Program-made: the position numbers and the translations under genes
The notes under the pieces: model-generated
Databases searched by the model: none
Seen by the model: the letters and a program-made list of their open reading frames with translations, nothing else
Told to the model about the DNA's origin: nothing
Assembly: GCA_030066785.1 (NCBI GenBank)
Contig: JASJAZ010000072.1
Location: 1-64,000 of the forward strand
DNA length: 64,000 bases
Origin: Desulfobacterales bacterium
GTDB taxonomy: Bacteria; Desulfobacterota; Desulfobacteria; Desulfobacterales; JASJAZ01
Reading direction: 5' to 3'
Shown: piece by piece, positions 49,305 through 58,218 of the stretch
Layout: every line of letters starts with the position of its first letter
How positions within the stretch are numbered: position 1 is the first letter of the stretch

Positions 49305-50231
49305 GTGGATCAAGCAAGCAGTTTACGGAAAATGGTGGAAGCAACTGGCAAGCGTGACCGGTTGAATCGGCTGGAGACCGCAGTGGAAAACCCGGAGAAT
49401 GTTCCCCGCGTCATCGCTATTACCAGTGGCAAGGGAGGCGTCGGAAAAACCAACATTGTTGGCAATATGGCCATGGCGCTCTCCGCAATCGGCAAAAAGG
49501 TTTTGGTACTGGATGCAGATTTGGGTTTGGCCAATATCGATATTATTTTTGGCATTCATCCCCAATACAATATTGGCCATGTACTAAACGGAGAAAAAGA
49601 ACTGTCTGATATCATCGTTGATGGTCCTCCGGGTATCCGGATTATCCCCGCGGGTTCAGGATTTGTTAATTTGACTCATTTGACTGAGGGGCAAAAACTG
49701 AGCCTACTTAGCGAATTTGAAGCCCTTAACGAAATATCGGATATTTTTCTGATTGACACCGGTGCTGGAATTTCTTCCAATGTTTTGTATTTTAACTTGG
49801 CCGCGGATGAGTGCATTATCGTGGCCACGTCTGAGCCGACATCGATTACCGATGCTTACGCAATGATTAAGGTCATGTCTTCCCAGCACAACGCGAAGCA
49901 TTTTAAATTGCTGGCCAACATGGTCAAAAGTGAAAGTGAAGCAAAATCGGTTTACAAAAACCTATGTCAAGCCGCCGATCGTTTTTTATCCGGTGTGGCA
50001 ATCGAATACCTTGGTTATATCCCGCGGGATGAAAAAATATGCGATGCCGTTAAACAGCGTCGCACGGTGATGGATTTTTGTCCGGCGTCGGCTTCCAGTT
50101 GTCAATTTAAGAAACTGGCCCAGCGACTTTGGGAGTCACCCAAGCGTTCTGATAATGTCGGCAACATTAAATTTTTCCTGCATCGTTATATTAGTGCCAA
50201 AACAAACACAGCCGACCAACATGCACTATAA
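49305..50231 (+). CDS. flhG: MinD/ParA-family ATPase FlhG (FleN)
   Basis: N-terminal DQASSLRKMVE FlhF-activating-type motif, ITSGKGGVGKTNIVGNMAMAL; GTG start. Confidence 0.94.
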   Translation: MDQASSLRKMVEATGKRDRLNRLETAVENPENVPRVIAITSGKGGVGKTNIVGNMAMALSAIGKKVLVLDADLGLANIDIIFGIHPQYNIGHVLNGEKELSDIIVDGPPGIRIIPAGSGFVNLTHLTEGQKLSLLSEFEALNEISDIFLIDTGAGISSNVLYFNLAADECIIVATSEPTSITDAYAMIKVMSSQHNAKHFKLLANMVKSESEAKSVYKNLCQAADRFLSGVAIEYLGYIPRDEKICDAVKQRRTVMDFCPASASSCQFKKLAQRLWESPKRSDNVGNIKFFLHRYISAKTNTADQHAL

Positions 50232-50342
50232 TGCAACCGACACCCAATAGCTCGATGGTGTATTTTGCTAATTATGCGATAAAAAAGAGTATCTAACCAT
50301 TAGTGTTAATGCAGTCAAAGCTAGAAAGGTCCAAAAAGGATC

Positions 50343-51110
50343 ATGCCACGTAACCAACAAAATCAAGCTGCCAAGGCCATATCCGGGGCATTCAGCCCGG
50401 AAGAGCGCGAACTGCTTATCGTTAAATATGCTTATTTGGTTAAGCATTATGCGGGCCGCATGGCGATGCGATTACCCTCCAGCGTTTTGTTTGATGAACT
50501 GGTCAGCGCCGGCAGCGTGGGATTAATTGATGCCATTGACAAATTTGATCCCAGCAAGGATGTCGATTTAAAAACCTATGCCTCCTATCGCATCAAAGGG
50601 GCCATACTGGACGAGTTACGCAGTATGGACTGGTATTCGCGGCCGATGCGCAAGAAAATGCAAGACATCGAAAAAGCGATGACCGCGGTTGAGGCCCGCG
50701 AGGGGCGTCCCGCTAAAGATTGGGAGATCGCTGAAGAGCTGGGAATGGAATTGGAGGCCTACTTTAAGATTCTTTCAAATATTCACAATATCGCGCTTTT
50801 CAGTTTTGATGAATACATCAAAGATGATGCTAACGACATTCTGGCCAAAAAATCATTTCAAGATAAAATTATGAGCGATGATGACCCGGACAAGCATCTT
50901 GCCAAAGAAGAGATGAAACAAGTGGTTGCTCGCGCCATCCGAAGTCTATCGCAAAAGGAACAGACAGTAATTTCTCTTTACTACTATAATGAATTGACTT
51001 TGAAAGAAATCGGGGAGGTGCTCAGTTTAACCGAGTCAAGAATTTGTCAAATCCATACCATGACACTCATTAAACTCAGATCACGACTAAGGCAATACTT
51101 CCAAAACTAA
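50343..51110 (+). CDS. fliA: Flagellar sigma factor FliA (sigma28)
   Basis: LVSAGSVGLIDAIDKFDPSKDVDLKTYASYRIKGAILDELRSMDWYSRPMR, region 4 LKEIGEVLSLTESRICQIHTMTLIKLRSRL. Confidence 0.96.
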   Translation: MPRNQQNQAAKAISGAFSPEERELLIVKYAYLVKHYAGRMAMRLPSSVLFDELVSAGSVGLIDAIDKFDPSKDVDLKTYASYRIKGAILDELRSMDWYSRPMRKKMQDIEKAMTAVEAREGRPAKDWEIAEELGMELEAYFKILSNIHNIALFSFDEYIKDDANDILAKKSFQDKIMSDDDPDKHLAKEEMKQVVARAIRSLSQKEQTVISLYYYNELTLKEIGEVLSLTESRICQIHTMTLIKLRSRLRQYFQN

Positions 51111-51166
51111 TTGGAAGATAAAAGACCCTTGACGATTTAGAAACGCCATTTGATCAGTGACCATTT

Positions 51167-52171
51167 GTGCCGGCAAAACTCATGAAGGAATCCAATGCGA
51201 ATACAATCGATGAGGCGCTCATATCTCAAAATGATATCGATCAACTTTTAAAAGATGTCGTAGAGCCTGATGAGCCTGCGGGGTCTAGTGATATCGTTGA
51301 AAACACACAAGATGCGGAGACACAGGCGGCGCCGTTAGATCCAAACAAGGGCCCCAATAGTGCTAAGCCACAACAAAAAGGAGATTTGGATTCATCGTTA
51401 GGGCAGGCACAAGGGCCCCAAGCCACTGACACCCATCATGCTAGTGCCGAAAAGGCAAATAAAGCTACCGGTACTAAAGAAATTGAATCAAGCCTCGTAT
51501 CACAAGATGATCTTGATGCGCTATTAAGCGATACCTCTGAACAAGCGCAAGCTAAGGATGACGAAGCCCCGGATCGCATCATACTGGAAGAACCGGACGA
51601 AGAAGAACCGGCTCAGAAAGAAGAACCAGATCCGGCACCAAACGTAAAATCACCAACCAAGCCGATGGTCAAAGGGCGCAAAAAACGCTCGACCATTATA
51701 TTAGTCATTGCGGGCATATCAATGTTTGTGGTCGGTGGGTGGGTGATTCTTAAATTGTTAAACCGGACGCATGAACCGGAAACTCAACCAGTGCAACGTT
51801 TTCAGATCGTCACTCCGAAAGCGGCCAAATCATTGGCCTCGCGGGTAATGCCTAAGCCGCTGACAGATGACAATTTGGTCCAGTTGGAAGAATTTGTTGT
51901 ATTCGCGCCTCCTGAAAAGCCAGGCATCACATTTCTTCGATTGAAAGTATCGCTGACAATGAATGACCCGATGCTGGCCAGGAAAATCAAAGCCAATCGG
52001 GTTTTTTACAGAAGTATTATTTTTAATCGCCTCAATGATGTAGTGGCAACTAAACATGTAAGGGAGATTGAGCCACGTAGAATTGAAAAGTTGCTTGTTG
52101 AAGCGTTGCGCCCGTCTCTGCCGGGCAGAGCTCTTAAAAAAATAATGTTCACTAAATTCATTGTTACCTAA
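51167..52171 (+). CDS. FliL-like protein with long N-terminal tail carrying two FliM-type CheY-binding motifs
   Basis: Tail motifs LISQNDIDQLLKD and LVSQDDLDALLSD; acidic linker; TM IILVIAGISMFVVGGWVILKLL; C-term LVQLEEFVVFAPP...ALKKIMFTKFIVT resembles FliL. GTG start. Confidence 0.78.
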   Translation: MPAKLMKESNANTIDEALISQNDIDQLLKDVVEPDEPAGSSDIVENTQDAETQAAPLDPNKGPNSAKPQQKGDLDSSLGQAQGPQATDTHHASAEKANKATGTKEIESSLVSQDDLDALLSDTSEQAQAKDDEAPDRIILEEPDEEEPAQKEEPDPAPNVKSPTKPMVKGRKKRSTIILVIAGISMFVVGGWVILKLLNRTHEPETQPVQRFQIVTPKAAKSLASRVMPKPLTDDNLVQLEEFVVFAPPEKPGITFLRLKVSLTMNDPMLARKIKANRVFYRSIIFNRLNDVVATKHVREIEPRRIEKLLVEALRPSLPGRALKKIMFTKFIVT

Positions 52172-52172
52172 A

Positions 52173-52472
52173 ATGGCGTCTATATCAGACTTAAATATCG
52201 TTATTCAACAAGGCGGCAAGGTCCAAGAAGTGCAGAATCCCCGGCAGGGCCAACTGGATCCGAATCATGTGATTGCTCACCATCAGATTAAAAAAGTAGA
52301 CAAGAAGAAGAAAACGGTTAAACAGTCACAAGACGCAGATCAAGTTCAACCAGATGCCGAGAACCCCCAAAAGTCTAAACACCGTAAACAATCTTCTTCT
52401 CGCGCAAAAATGGCAAAAGGCAAAAACGCCCTAGCCAAGAGGCGCGGGCGATTAATTGATACCGTCGTCTAA
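52173..52472 (+). CDS. Small basic hypothetical protein
   Basis: ATG overlapping region of upstream stop; Lys/Gln-rich 99 aa; in same-strand flagellar block. Confidence 0.55.
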   Translation: MASISDLNIVIQQGGKVQEVQNPRQGQLDPNHVIAHHQIKKVDKKKKTVKQSQDADQVQPDAENPQKSKHRKQSSSRAKMAKGKNALAKRRGRLIDTVV

Positions 52473-52549
52473 TCACGTTCTAGCGGATGAAACCAGTTTC
52501 GATGAGATTAACAGTTGGTTTAAGGCAAAATGCTGAATCAGGTTGAAAA

Positions 52550-53035
52550 ATGGAAATTTTTTCGCTTAAATTTTGGATTTTTTTTCAAATGCTGGTCGAC
52601 GTATTTTTGGTAGTTATGGTGATTTATTTTTTAAGAAATATGCGAGCCGGCTGGCATCGCGAGGCGACAACGGCAGCATCAGAACGGATTATTACAATGC
52701 TGGAACCTCTATTAAATGAGGCCGATCGTACGACTCGGACCTTTACCAATCAATTGAATGAAAAGAAAAGCCTTATCCGTGATTTAAATGAAAAACTAGA
52801 TAGCCGCATCATTAGCTTGAATTTACTTTTAAATCGATCCGAAGCGTGGCTACAAGACCCATCACCTAAGATGGCGGTGGCGGCTAAAACCAATGTATGT
52901 GATCAACAGGAATCCATTATCCAGATGCATGCAAAGGGATTGAATGCCGCCACCATTGCTCGCAAGCTTTCCATGTCACAGGGTGAGGTGGATCTTGTGA
53001 TAAATCTGAAACAGAAATTTCAATCCATGCAATAG
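52550..53035 (+). CDS. Membrane-anchored DUF6115/SwrB-like protein
   Basis: N-terminal TM, coiled-coil, C-term ESIIQMHAKGLNAATIARKLSMSQGEVDLVINL HTH-like motif as in SwrB-type proteins. Confidence 0.68.
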   Translation: MEIFSLKFWIFFQMLVDVFLVVMVIYFLRNMRAGWHREATTAASERIITMLEPLLNEADRTTRTFTNQLNEKKSLIRDLNEKLDSRIISLNLLLNRSEAWLQDPSPKMAVAAKTNVCDQQESIIQMHAKGLNAATIARKLSMSQGEVDLVINLKQKFQSMQ

Positions 53036-53109
53036 ATCATTACGGAGACGTGCATGCGATATCGAACGCATCGGTTTGATCCCACCTAATTCATTGGTAG
53101 ATAACCGCC

Positions 53110-54207
53110 ATGGTCGCCTTTGTCATATCCTCTTCTGAAATTATTCTGCAAAATTATCGGCAGGCAGAGTTTCAATTACCCTCTGCAGCGAAACAAACCA
53201 TGCTTGAGGCCAAGGTGCTGTCTGTGAAGCGGCCTGATTATGCTGAACTCTGGGTTCAGGGTCAAAAAGTGCGCGCTAAAACGTATGCGCCTTTACAGCG
53301 AGGCCAACAGATAAAGCTTGCCCTGACCAAGGCCGGCCGCCAACCAATATTTAAGCTGGTGTCAACCAACGGTTCGAACCATTCAGGCCTTCCAAACCAT
53401 AGTGCCGGTTTCATCGATGGATCCCAAATATTTGCTAAGCTGACCGCGGTCATGAATTATTTTAATGAACGATCAGATCCAAATGTGACCTCAGCATCTG
53501 TCAAACAGTTTATTGCTCGCATCCGGGCTATCGCCTGGCAATCAGAAGACGGCAACATTGACCACCTGAAATCCATGGTTAAAAACAGCGGGCTAATGTG
53601 GGAAAATAAACTGGCAAGATCGTTGACGGCGGCACAACAATTGTCGCTAAACCAGGTTGACCGGATGATTGCCGATGATTTGAAAGCATTGGCGCTAAAA
53701 ATCGGCCAAACGACAGGAACATCGGATAGCGTTCTTGGGCGTGGGCTGCAATCTTTTAGTGAGGCACTTGAAAATCTGCAAGTTCTAAACAAGCTAACCG
53801 CCGAAGAGTTTGGGCGCTACCTATTGCCGCTGCCGCTAGTGGAGAACACGGATTTTTCACTGGGGCAATTGCTGATCGATATCGGAACGCGTGCGAAAGC
53901 CCGCGCTGAAAGAGGTCCTGATTTGATTCGGTTGGCATTTCTGTTGGAGATGTCGAATCTTGGGAAAATTCGGGGTGATTTCACGGTTCAGCATCAGACC
54001 GTACAGGGTACTTTCGATGTAACCTGCAAAGATACGCAGACCCTTATGGTAAATAAGCGCAACGATTTAATCGCTAAGCTAAATGAACTGAATTTCAATC
54101 CCGGTGATATTCAGATTAATTTACTCTCTTCGGAAACGGACTTGGAGCAATCTTTTATTGACCAGATGACCATGCCGTCGGACAAGATGGTTAACATCGT
54201 CATATGA
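53110..54207 (+). CDS. Second FliK-like (putative hook-length/export control) protein
   Basis: Upstream of FlhB-C homologue; FLLEMSNLGKIRGDFTVQHQTVQGTFDVTCKDTQTLMVNKRNDLIAKLNELNF resembles FliK C-terminal fold pattern. Confidence 0.62.
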   Translation: MVAFVISSSEIILQNYRQAEFQLPSAAKQTMLEAKVLSVKRPDYAELWVQGQKVRAKTYAPLQRGQQIKLALTKAGRQPIFKLVSTNGSNHSGLPNHSAGFIDGSQIFAKLTAVMNYFNERSDPNVTSASVKQFIARIRAIAWQSEDGNIDHLKSMVKNSGLMWENKLARSLTAAQQLSLNQVDRMIADDLKALALKIGQTTGTSDSVLGRGLQSFSEALENLQVLNKLTAEEFGRYLLPLPLVENTDFSLGQLLIDIGTRAKARAERGPDLIRLAFLLEMSNLGKIRGDFTVQHQTVQGTFDVTCKDTQTLMVNKRNDLIAKLNELNFNPGDIQINLLSSETDLEQSFIDQMTMPSDKMVNIVI

Positions 54208-54320
54208 CAGGTTGGTTTTGATTTGCTAATGACAGCTAATCCCTGGTCTGTAAATGCTGGACTAACCGTTCTGAGCAGCACTGGCCGCAGCCGAACTTTA
54301 TTTAGCGCTAAGCCATAAAA

Positions 54321-54605
54321 ATGTCTGATTTTCCAAAATATCCTCGCAAAAAAGCGGTGGCATTACGCTATCAACCGCACAAAGATAGTGCTCCCAAGGT
54401 CACCGCCAAAGGTACCGGTCCGGTTGCCACCCGTATTATTGAACTCGCCCGCGAACACGGTATCCCCATAAAAGATGATCCCGATTTGATTGAAGTGCTG
54501 TCCAAATTGGATATCGATGACGCCATCCCCGCCAGCGTGTACGTGGTAGTCGCCGAATTATTGGCATTTGTATATTCCCTCAACCGGCAAAAACAACCTA
54601 GCTAG
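54321..54605 (+). CDS. Stand-alone FlhB C-terminal domain homologue (FlhX / EscU-YscU-HrcU switch family)
   Basis: KKAVALRYQPHKDSAPKVTAKGTGPVATRIIELAREHGIPIKDDPDLIEVLSKLDIDDAIPASVYVVVAELLAFVY. Confidence 0.92.
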   Translation: MSDFPKYPRKKAVALRYQPHKDSAPKVTAKGTGPVATRIIELAREHGIPIKDDPDLIEVLSKLDIDDAIPASVYVVVAELLAFVYSLNRQKQPS

Positions 54606-54618
54606 GTAGTTTTTGCCG
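54585..54618 (+). terminator. Near-perfect 34-nt palindrome spanning the flhX stop codon
   Basis: CGGCAAAAAC-A-ACCTAGCTAGGT-A-GTTTTTGCCG with stop TAG at 54603-54605 inside. Confidence 0.6.
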
Positions 54619-54782
54619 TGCCTGCTTCTTTTGCACCAAGATAAATTTATCCCATTTTAAGCGACAACATAAGGTGTTTGCTACAGCGAGACTGATCTAA
54701 TTATAACATATTGAAATAGTTATATTAAATATAAAATTTGCAACACCTAAATTTGGATTCGAATTTGAATAAAAATAAAATC

Positions 54783-54799
54783 TTGGCATTCTAATTGCT
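54783..54799 (+). promoter_or_regulatory. Sigma54 promoter upstream of flgF
   Basis: TTGGCATTCTAATTGCT, GG-N10-GC, about 41 nt before flgF. Confidence 0.82.
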
Positions 54800-54840
54800 A
54801 AGTCTTGGTATCAAATTAAACGGCAAAGGAGACTAAAGCA

Positions 54841-55518
54841 TTGCTACATCAGATGAGAATGCCGGTGACCGGCGCTAATCGACAAAGAATGAAATTCGAT
54901 ATGTTATCCAACCACCTGGTAAATTCCTCAACGGTTGGTTTTAAAGGCGACATCCTGACATTCGATGATGCCATGGGGATTCAGATGCACAATAATTTTA
55001 AACAAGGTGAACTGCAGCGTACCGGCAATGAGCTTGATGTAGCCCTTAACAGTAATGGTTTTTTTGCGGTGGAAACCCCTGCCGGTACCCGTTATACCCG
55101 CAATGGCAACTTTAAGTTAAGCGATGAAGGCATGTTGCTAACGCAATCTGGATATCCGGTGTTGGGTGACAGTGGACCCATTAACATTGAAGGTAACGAC
55201 ATTAAATTTAACGAGAATGGTGATGTCAATGTCGATGGCCAAATTGTTAATCGGCTAAGGGTTTCGACTTTCAAGTCACCGGATAAATTGCGCAAAGAAG
55301 GCAGTAACCTTTTTGCCTATGATGGTCCCGAAGGAGATGCATCTGAGCCCGAATGGGTTCAAATGGCCCAAGGGTATGTTGAAGCACCCAATGTCAAAAT
55401 GGTGGGAGAGATGACCAATATGGTGGAAACCGTGCGAATATTTGAGGCTTTTCAGAAACTTATGCAGACCTATGATGATATGGCCGGAAAAGTTATCAGC
55501 GAGGCCGGAAGGATATAG
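54841..55518 (+). CDS. flgF: Flagellar basal-body rod protein FlgF
   Basis: RQRMKFDMLSNHLVNSSTVGFKGD, GNELDVALNSNGFFAVETPAGTRYTRNGNFKL; TTG start; precedes flgG. Confidence 0.93.
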   Translation: MLHQMRMPVTGANRQRMKFDMLSNHLVNSSTVGFKGDILTFDDAMGIQMHNNFKQGELQRTGNELDVALNSNGFFAVETPAGTRYTRNGNFKLSDEGMLLTQSGYPVLGDSGPINIEGNDIKFNENGDVNVDGQIVNRLRVSTFKSPDKLRKEGSNLFAYDGPEGDASEPEWVQMAQGYVEAPNVKMVGEMTNMVETVRIFEAFQKLMQTYDDMAGKVISEAGRI

Positions 55519-55596
55519 TTTTATCCTTACCATCGGCCACTGACTTTCAGAATAAAACCAGAATAAAGATCAGAGTGGATTTGAGGAGGAAAACAT

Positions 55597-56379
55597 ATGC
55601 TCAGAGGATTATACACGGCGGCTTCCGGTATGGCATCCCAGCAAATGCTCATTGACGTTATTTCAAACAACATTGCTAATGCCAACACCACTGGATTTAA
55701 AAAAAGCCGATGCAATTTTCAGGACTTAATGTATCAGACGCTATCGGTGGCTGGCGCCACAACAGCCGGCGGGGGCCAGATACCGGTGGGCATTCAAACC
55801 GGCATGGGGGTTTCGGTGGCCGGGGTTCAAAAAGTTAACACCCAGGGTGATTATCAGCAAACCGGCAATGAATTGGACTTGGCCATCGAAGGCAAAGGAT
55901 TTTTCAGGGTGCAGACCGGTGATGAAGAACGATACACGCGAGCCGGTAACTTTACGGTCGACAGCGAAGGCTTTCTCACCACCGCCAATGGTGACCGCCT
56001 ACAGCCGGAAATATCTGTGCCGCAGGACACCGTCACGATTTCGGTTCAACCCAATGGAACCATGACCTTCTACGGCCCCGGCAGCCAGGAACTGGGTACC
56101 GCCGAAGTCGTTCTTTACAATTTCATGAACCCTGCCGGTTTATATGCGACCGGCCGCAATTTATTAAAGCAGACCGACGGCTCGGGTGATCCCATTGAAG
56201 GTACACCCGGCAGTGACGGATTCGGTACGATATCCAATACGTTTCTGGAGATGTCCAATGTCAGTATCGTCGAAGAAATGGTGGCCTTAATTGTGGCCCA
56301 ACGCGCCTATGAGGCCAGCTCCAAAGCCTTGCAGACCGCTGAAAATATTTTGCAAATGACCAATAACGCCAAACGCTAA
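55597..56379 (+). CDS. flgG: Flagellar basal-body rod protein FlgG
   Basis: MLRGLYTAASGMASQQMLIDVISNNIANANTTGFKKSR, SNVSIVEEMVALIVAQRAYEASSKALQTAENIL. Confidence 0.97.
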   Translation: MLRGLYTAASGMASQQMLIDVISNNIANANTTGFKKSRCNFQDLMYQTLSVAGATTAGGGQIPVGIQTGMGVSVAGVQKVNTQGDYQQTGNELDLAIEGKGFFRVQTGDEERYTRAGNFTVDSEGFLTTANGDRLQPEISVPQDTVTISVQPNGTMTFYGPGSQELGTAEVVLYNFMNPAGLYATGRNLLKQTDGSGDPIEGTPGSDGFGTISNTFLEMSNVSIVEEMVALIVAQRAYEASSKALQTAENILQMTNNAKR

Positions 56380-56409
56380 GCCGCAAACTTTAGATATAGG
56401 AAAAATATC

Positions 56410-57447
56410 ATGCGATCTGATATTACGCACACAAATCGAAAGGAAGCTACCTTGATACTTGTTTGTCGGGCCATACGCTATTTGGCAGTGGCTTCGATCT
56501 GTAGTGGCTTCGTCTTAATTTTTAGCACTCTTGCCATTGCAACGGCAACAGCCCCGTCGCCAGAAGTAATTGTAGTCAAAGAATACATCCAAGTCCCGGA
56601 CGATCACATTAAACTTGCATCGATAGCTGACATCCAGGTGCCTGGCAGGGTCAAAGACAAAATTGGTCGCATTTCCCTGGGTACGGCACCCCGACCAGGG
56701 ATGGAAAAGATTCTGCCGGGCCATTGGGTGGCCTCTAAAATCCGATCGCGCAAATGGGTCGGTGAGACGGTTCAGGTTATTGTACCCCGGCAGGTCCATG
56801 TGACCCGTGCTAGTCAAACATTGACCGACGAGCGGTTACAAGCAATTTTTCAAGATTATATTCGTACCCAACTCAAAGATATTCAATTTAATATCAGCCG
56901 CTTTAAAGCGCGCGGAATGAAAACCTTGCCGGCCGGCGAGTTGAGCTATCAAATACAACCAACCCGCACAAAAAAAATCATGGGGCAGACAAATCTCGGC
57001 CTGTCTCTCGCTGTGAATGGGAAAGCGGTAGGTCGTTTATCATTGTCGGGCTGGGTGGATCGTTTTGAAAAAGTTGTTTGTGCGCAGCGCGATATAACCC
57101 GCGGCACCATCATATCGGCGGACGATTTGATCCTGGAGTCTGTTAACATCGCCAAAGCACCCATGGGTGTATACCATCGCCTTGAAGATGTGATTGGCAA
57201 GCGAACTCGCCGTGCCATACGGGTCAATTCGATCATTCGAGGACCGATGATGGAAACCCCACCGCTGATATTCAAAGGAGATCGCGTTAAGTTGGTGGCC
57301 AAAATCGGTGCCTTGACGGTCCGAACAATTGGAATTGCCAAGAATGAGGGCGGCAAGGGTGACCAGATTCGTGTGGTGAATATCAGTTCTAAAAAAACGG
57401 TCGTGGGCCGGGTCATGGATGCGGCTACGGTCGAGGTCGTATTTTAA
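56410..57447 (+). CDS. flgA: Flagellar P-ring assembly protein FlgA
   Basis: C-term VVCAQRDITRGTIISADDLILESVNI...RVNSIIRGPMMETPPLIFKGDRVKLVAKIGALTVRTIGIAKNEGGKGDQIRVVNISSKKTVVGRVMD (SAF/FlgA). Confidence 0.94.
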   Translation: MRSDITHTNRKEATLILVCRAIRYLAVASICSGFVLIFSTLAIATATAPSPEVIVVKEYIQVPDDHIKLASIADIQVPGRVKDKIGRISLGTAPRPGMEKILPGHWVASKIRSRKWVGETVQVIVPRQVHVTRASQTLTDERLQAIFQDYIRTQLKDIQFNISRFKARGMKTLPAGELSYQIQPTRTKKIMGQTNLGLSLAVNGKAVGRLSLSGWVDRFEKVVCAQRDITRGTIISADDLILESVNIAKAPMGVYHRLEDVIGKRTRRAIRVNSIIRGPMMETPPLIFKGDRVKLVAKIGALTVRTIGIAKNEGGKGDQIRVVNISSKKTVVGRVMDAATVEVVF

Positions 57448-57458
57448 GGAGGTTTAGC

Positions 57459-58196
57459 GTGAACAATCGTTTTATAAAACATACCAAGGGGATTCTGTTT
57501 GGCAGTCTTTTTGTAATTTTGCTTGGTTGCTCTTCATCAAGTCCGATGGTTCAACCTCAAAAACTGGCCGCTTCCAATCCTCCGCCATTTAAGCCTTTCT
57601 TGGCGATGCCGGTTCCGGCCGAAGGTTCTTTGTGGACGGACAATGGTGAATTATTATTTGTGGATAACAAAGCGCGTCGGGTGGGCGATACTATTACCAT
57701 TGATATTGTAGAGAATGCATCCTCGGAACTAAATGCCAATACTAAAGCTGATCGGTCTTCTTCTCTGGAAGCCAATATTGAAGAATTTTTGGGCTACATC
57801 CGTTACCTGGAAGAAAAGAACCGGCGCTTCAAGCGTGACAAGGATGGCAACCTGGTCGATTCTTTGTTCAAAGGCAGTTTGGAGAGCAAATTCAAGGGCG
57901 ATGCTAAAACTGACCGTGATGGGCGCGTGACAGCTTCCATCAGTGGTCGCGTGATTGAAGTGCTGCCCAACGGCAACCTGGTGATTCAAGGCCGCCGCGA
58001 GATGAAGGTTAATTTTGAGGTTCAGGTCATTACGGTGACCGGAATAGTGCGACCCAAGGATATTGATGTTGATAACCGCGTGAAATCGACTTTTCTGGCC
58101 GATGCCCGTGTCGAATATTTTGGCAAAGGTGTGCTGGCTGACAAACAAAAACCTGGTTGGGGAACTCAGGTGCTGGATAAAATCTGGCCGTTTTAA
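57459..58196 (+). CDS. flgH: Flagellar L-ring protein FlgH
   Basis: Lipobox VILLGCSS, GSLWTDNGELLFVDNKARRVGDTITIDIVE; GTG start. Confidence 0.95.
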   Translation: MNNRFIKHTKGILFGSLFVILLGCSSSSPMVQPQKLAASNPPPFKPFLAMPVPAEGSLWTDNGELLFVDNKARRVGDTITIDIVENASSELNANTKADRSSSLEANIEEFLGYIRYLEEKNRRFKRDKDGNLVDSLFKGSLESKFKGDAKTDRDGRVTASISGRVIEVLPNGNLVIQGRREMKVNFEVQVITVTGIVRPKDIDVDNRVKSTFLADARVEYFGKGVLADKQKPGWGTQVLDKIWPF

Positions 58197-58218
58197 ATAT
58201 CGGGAGGAAATTAGACAG

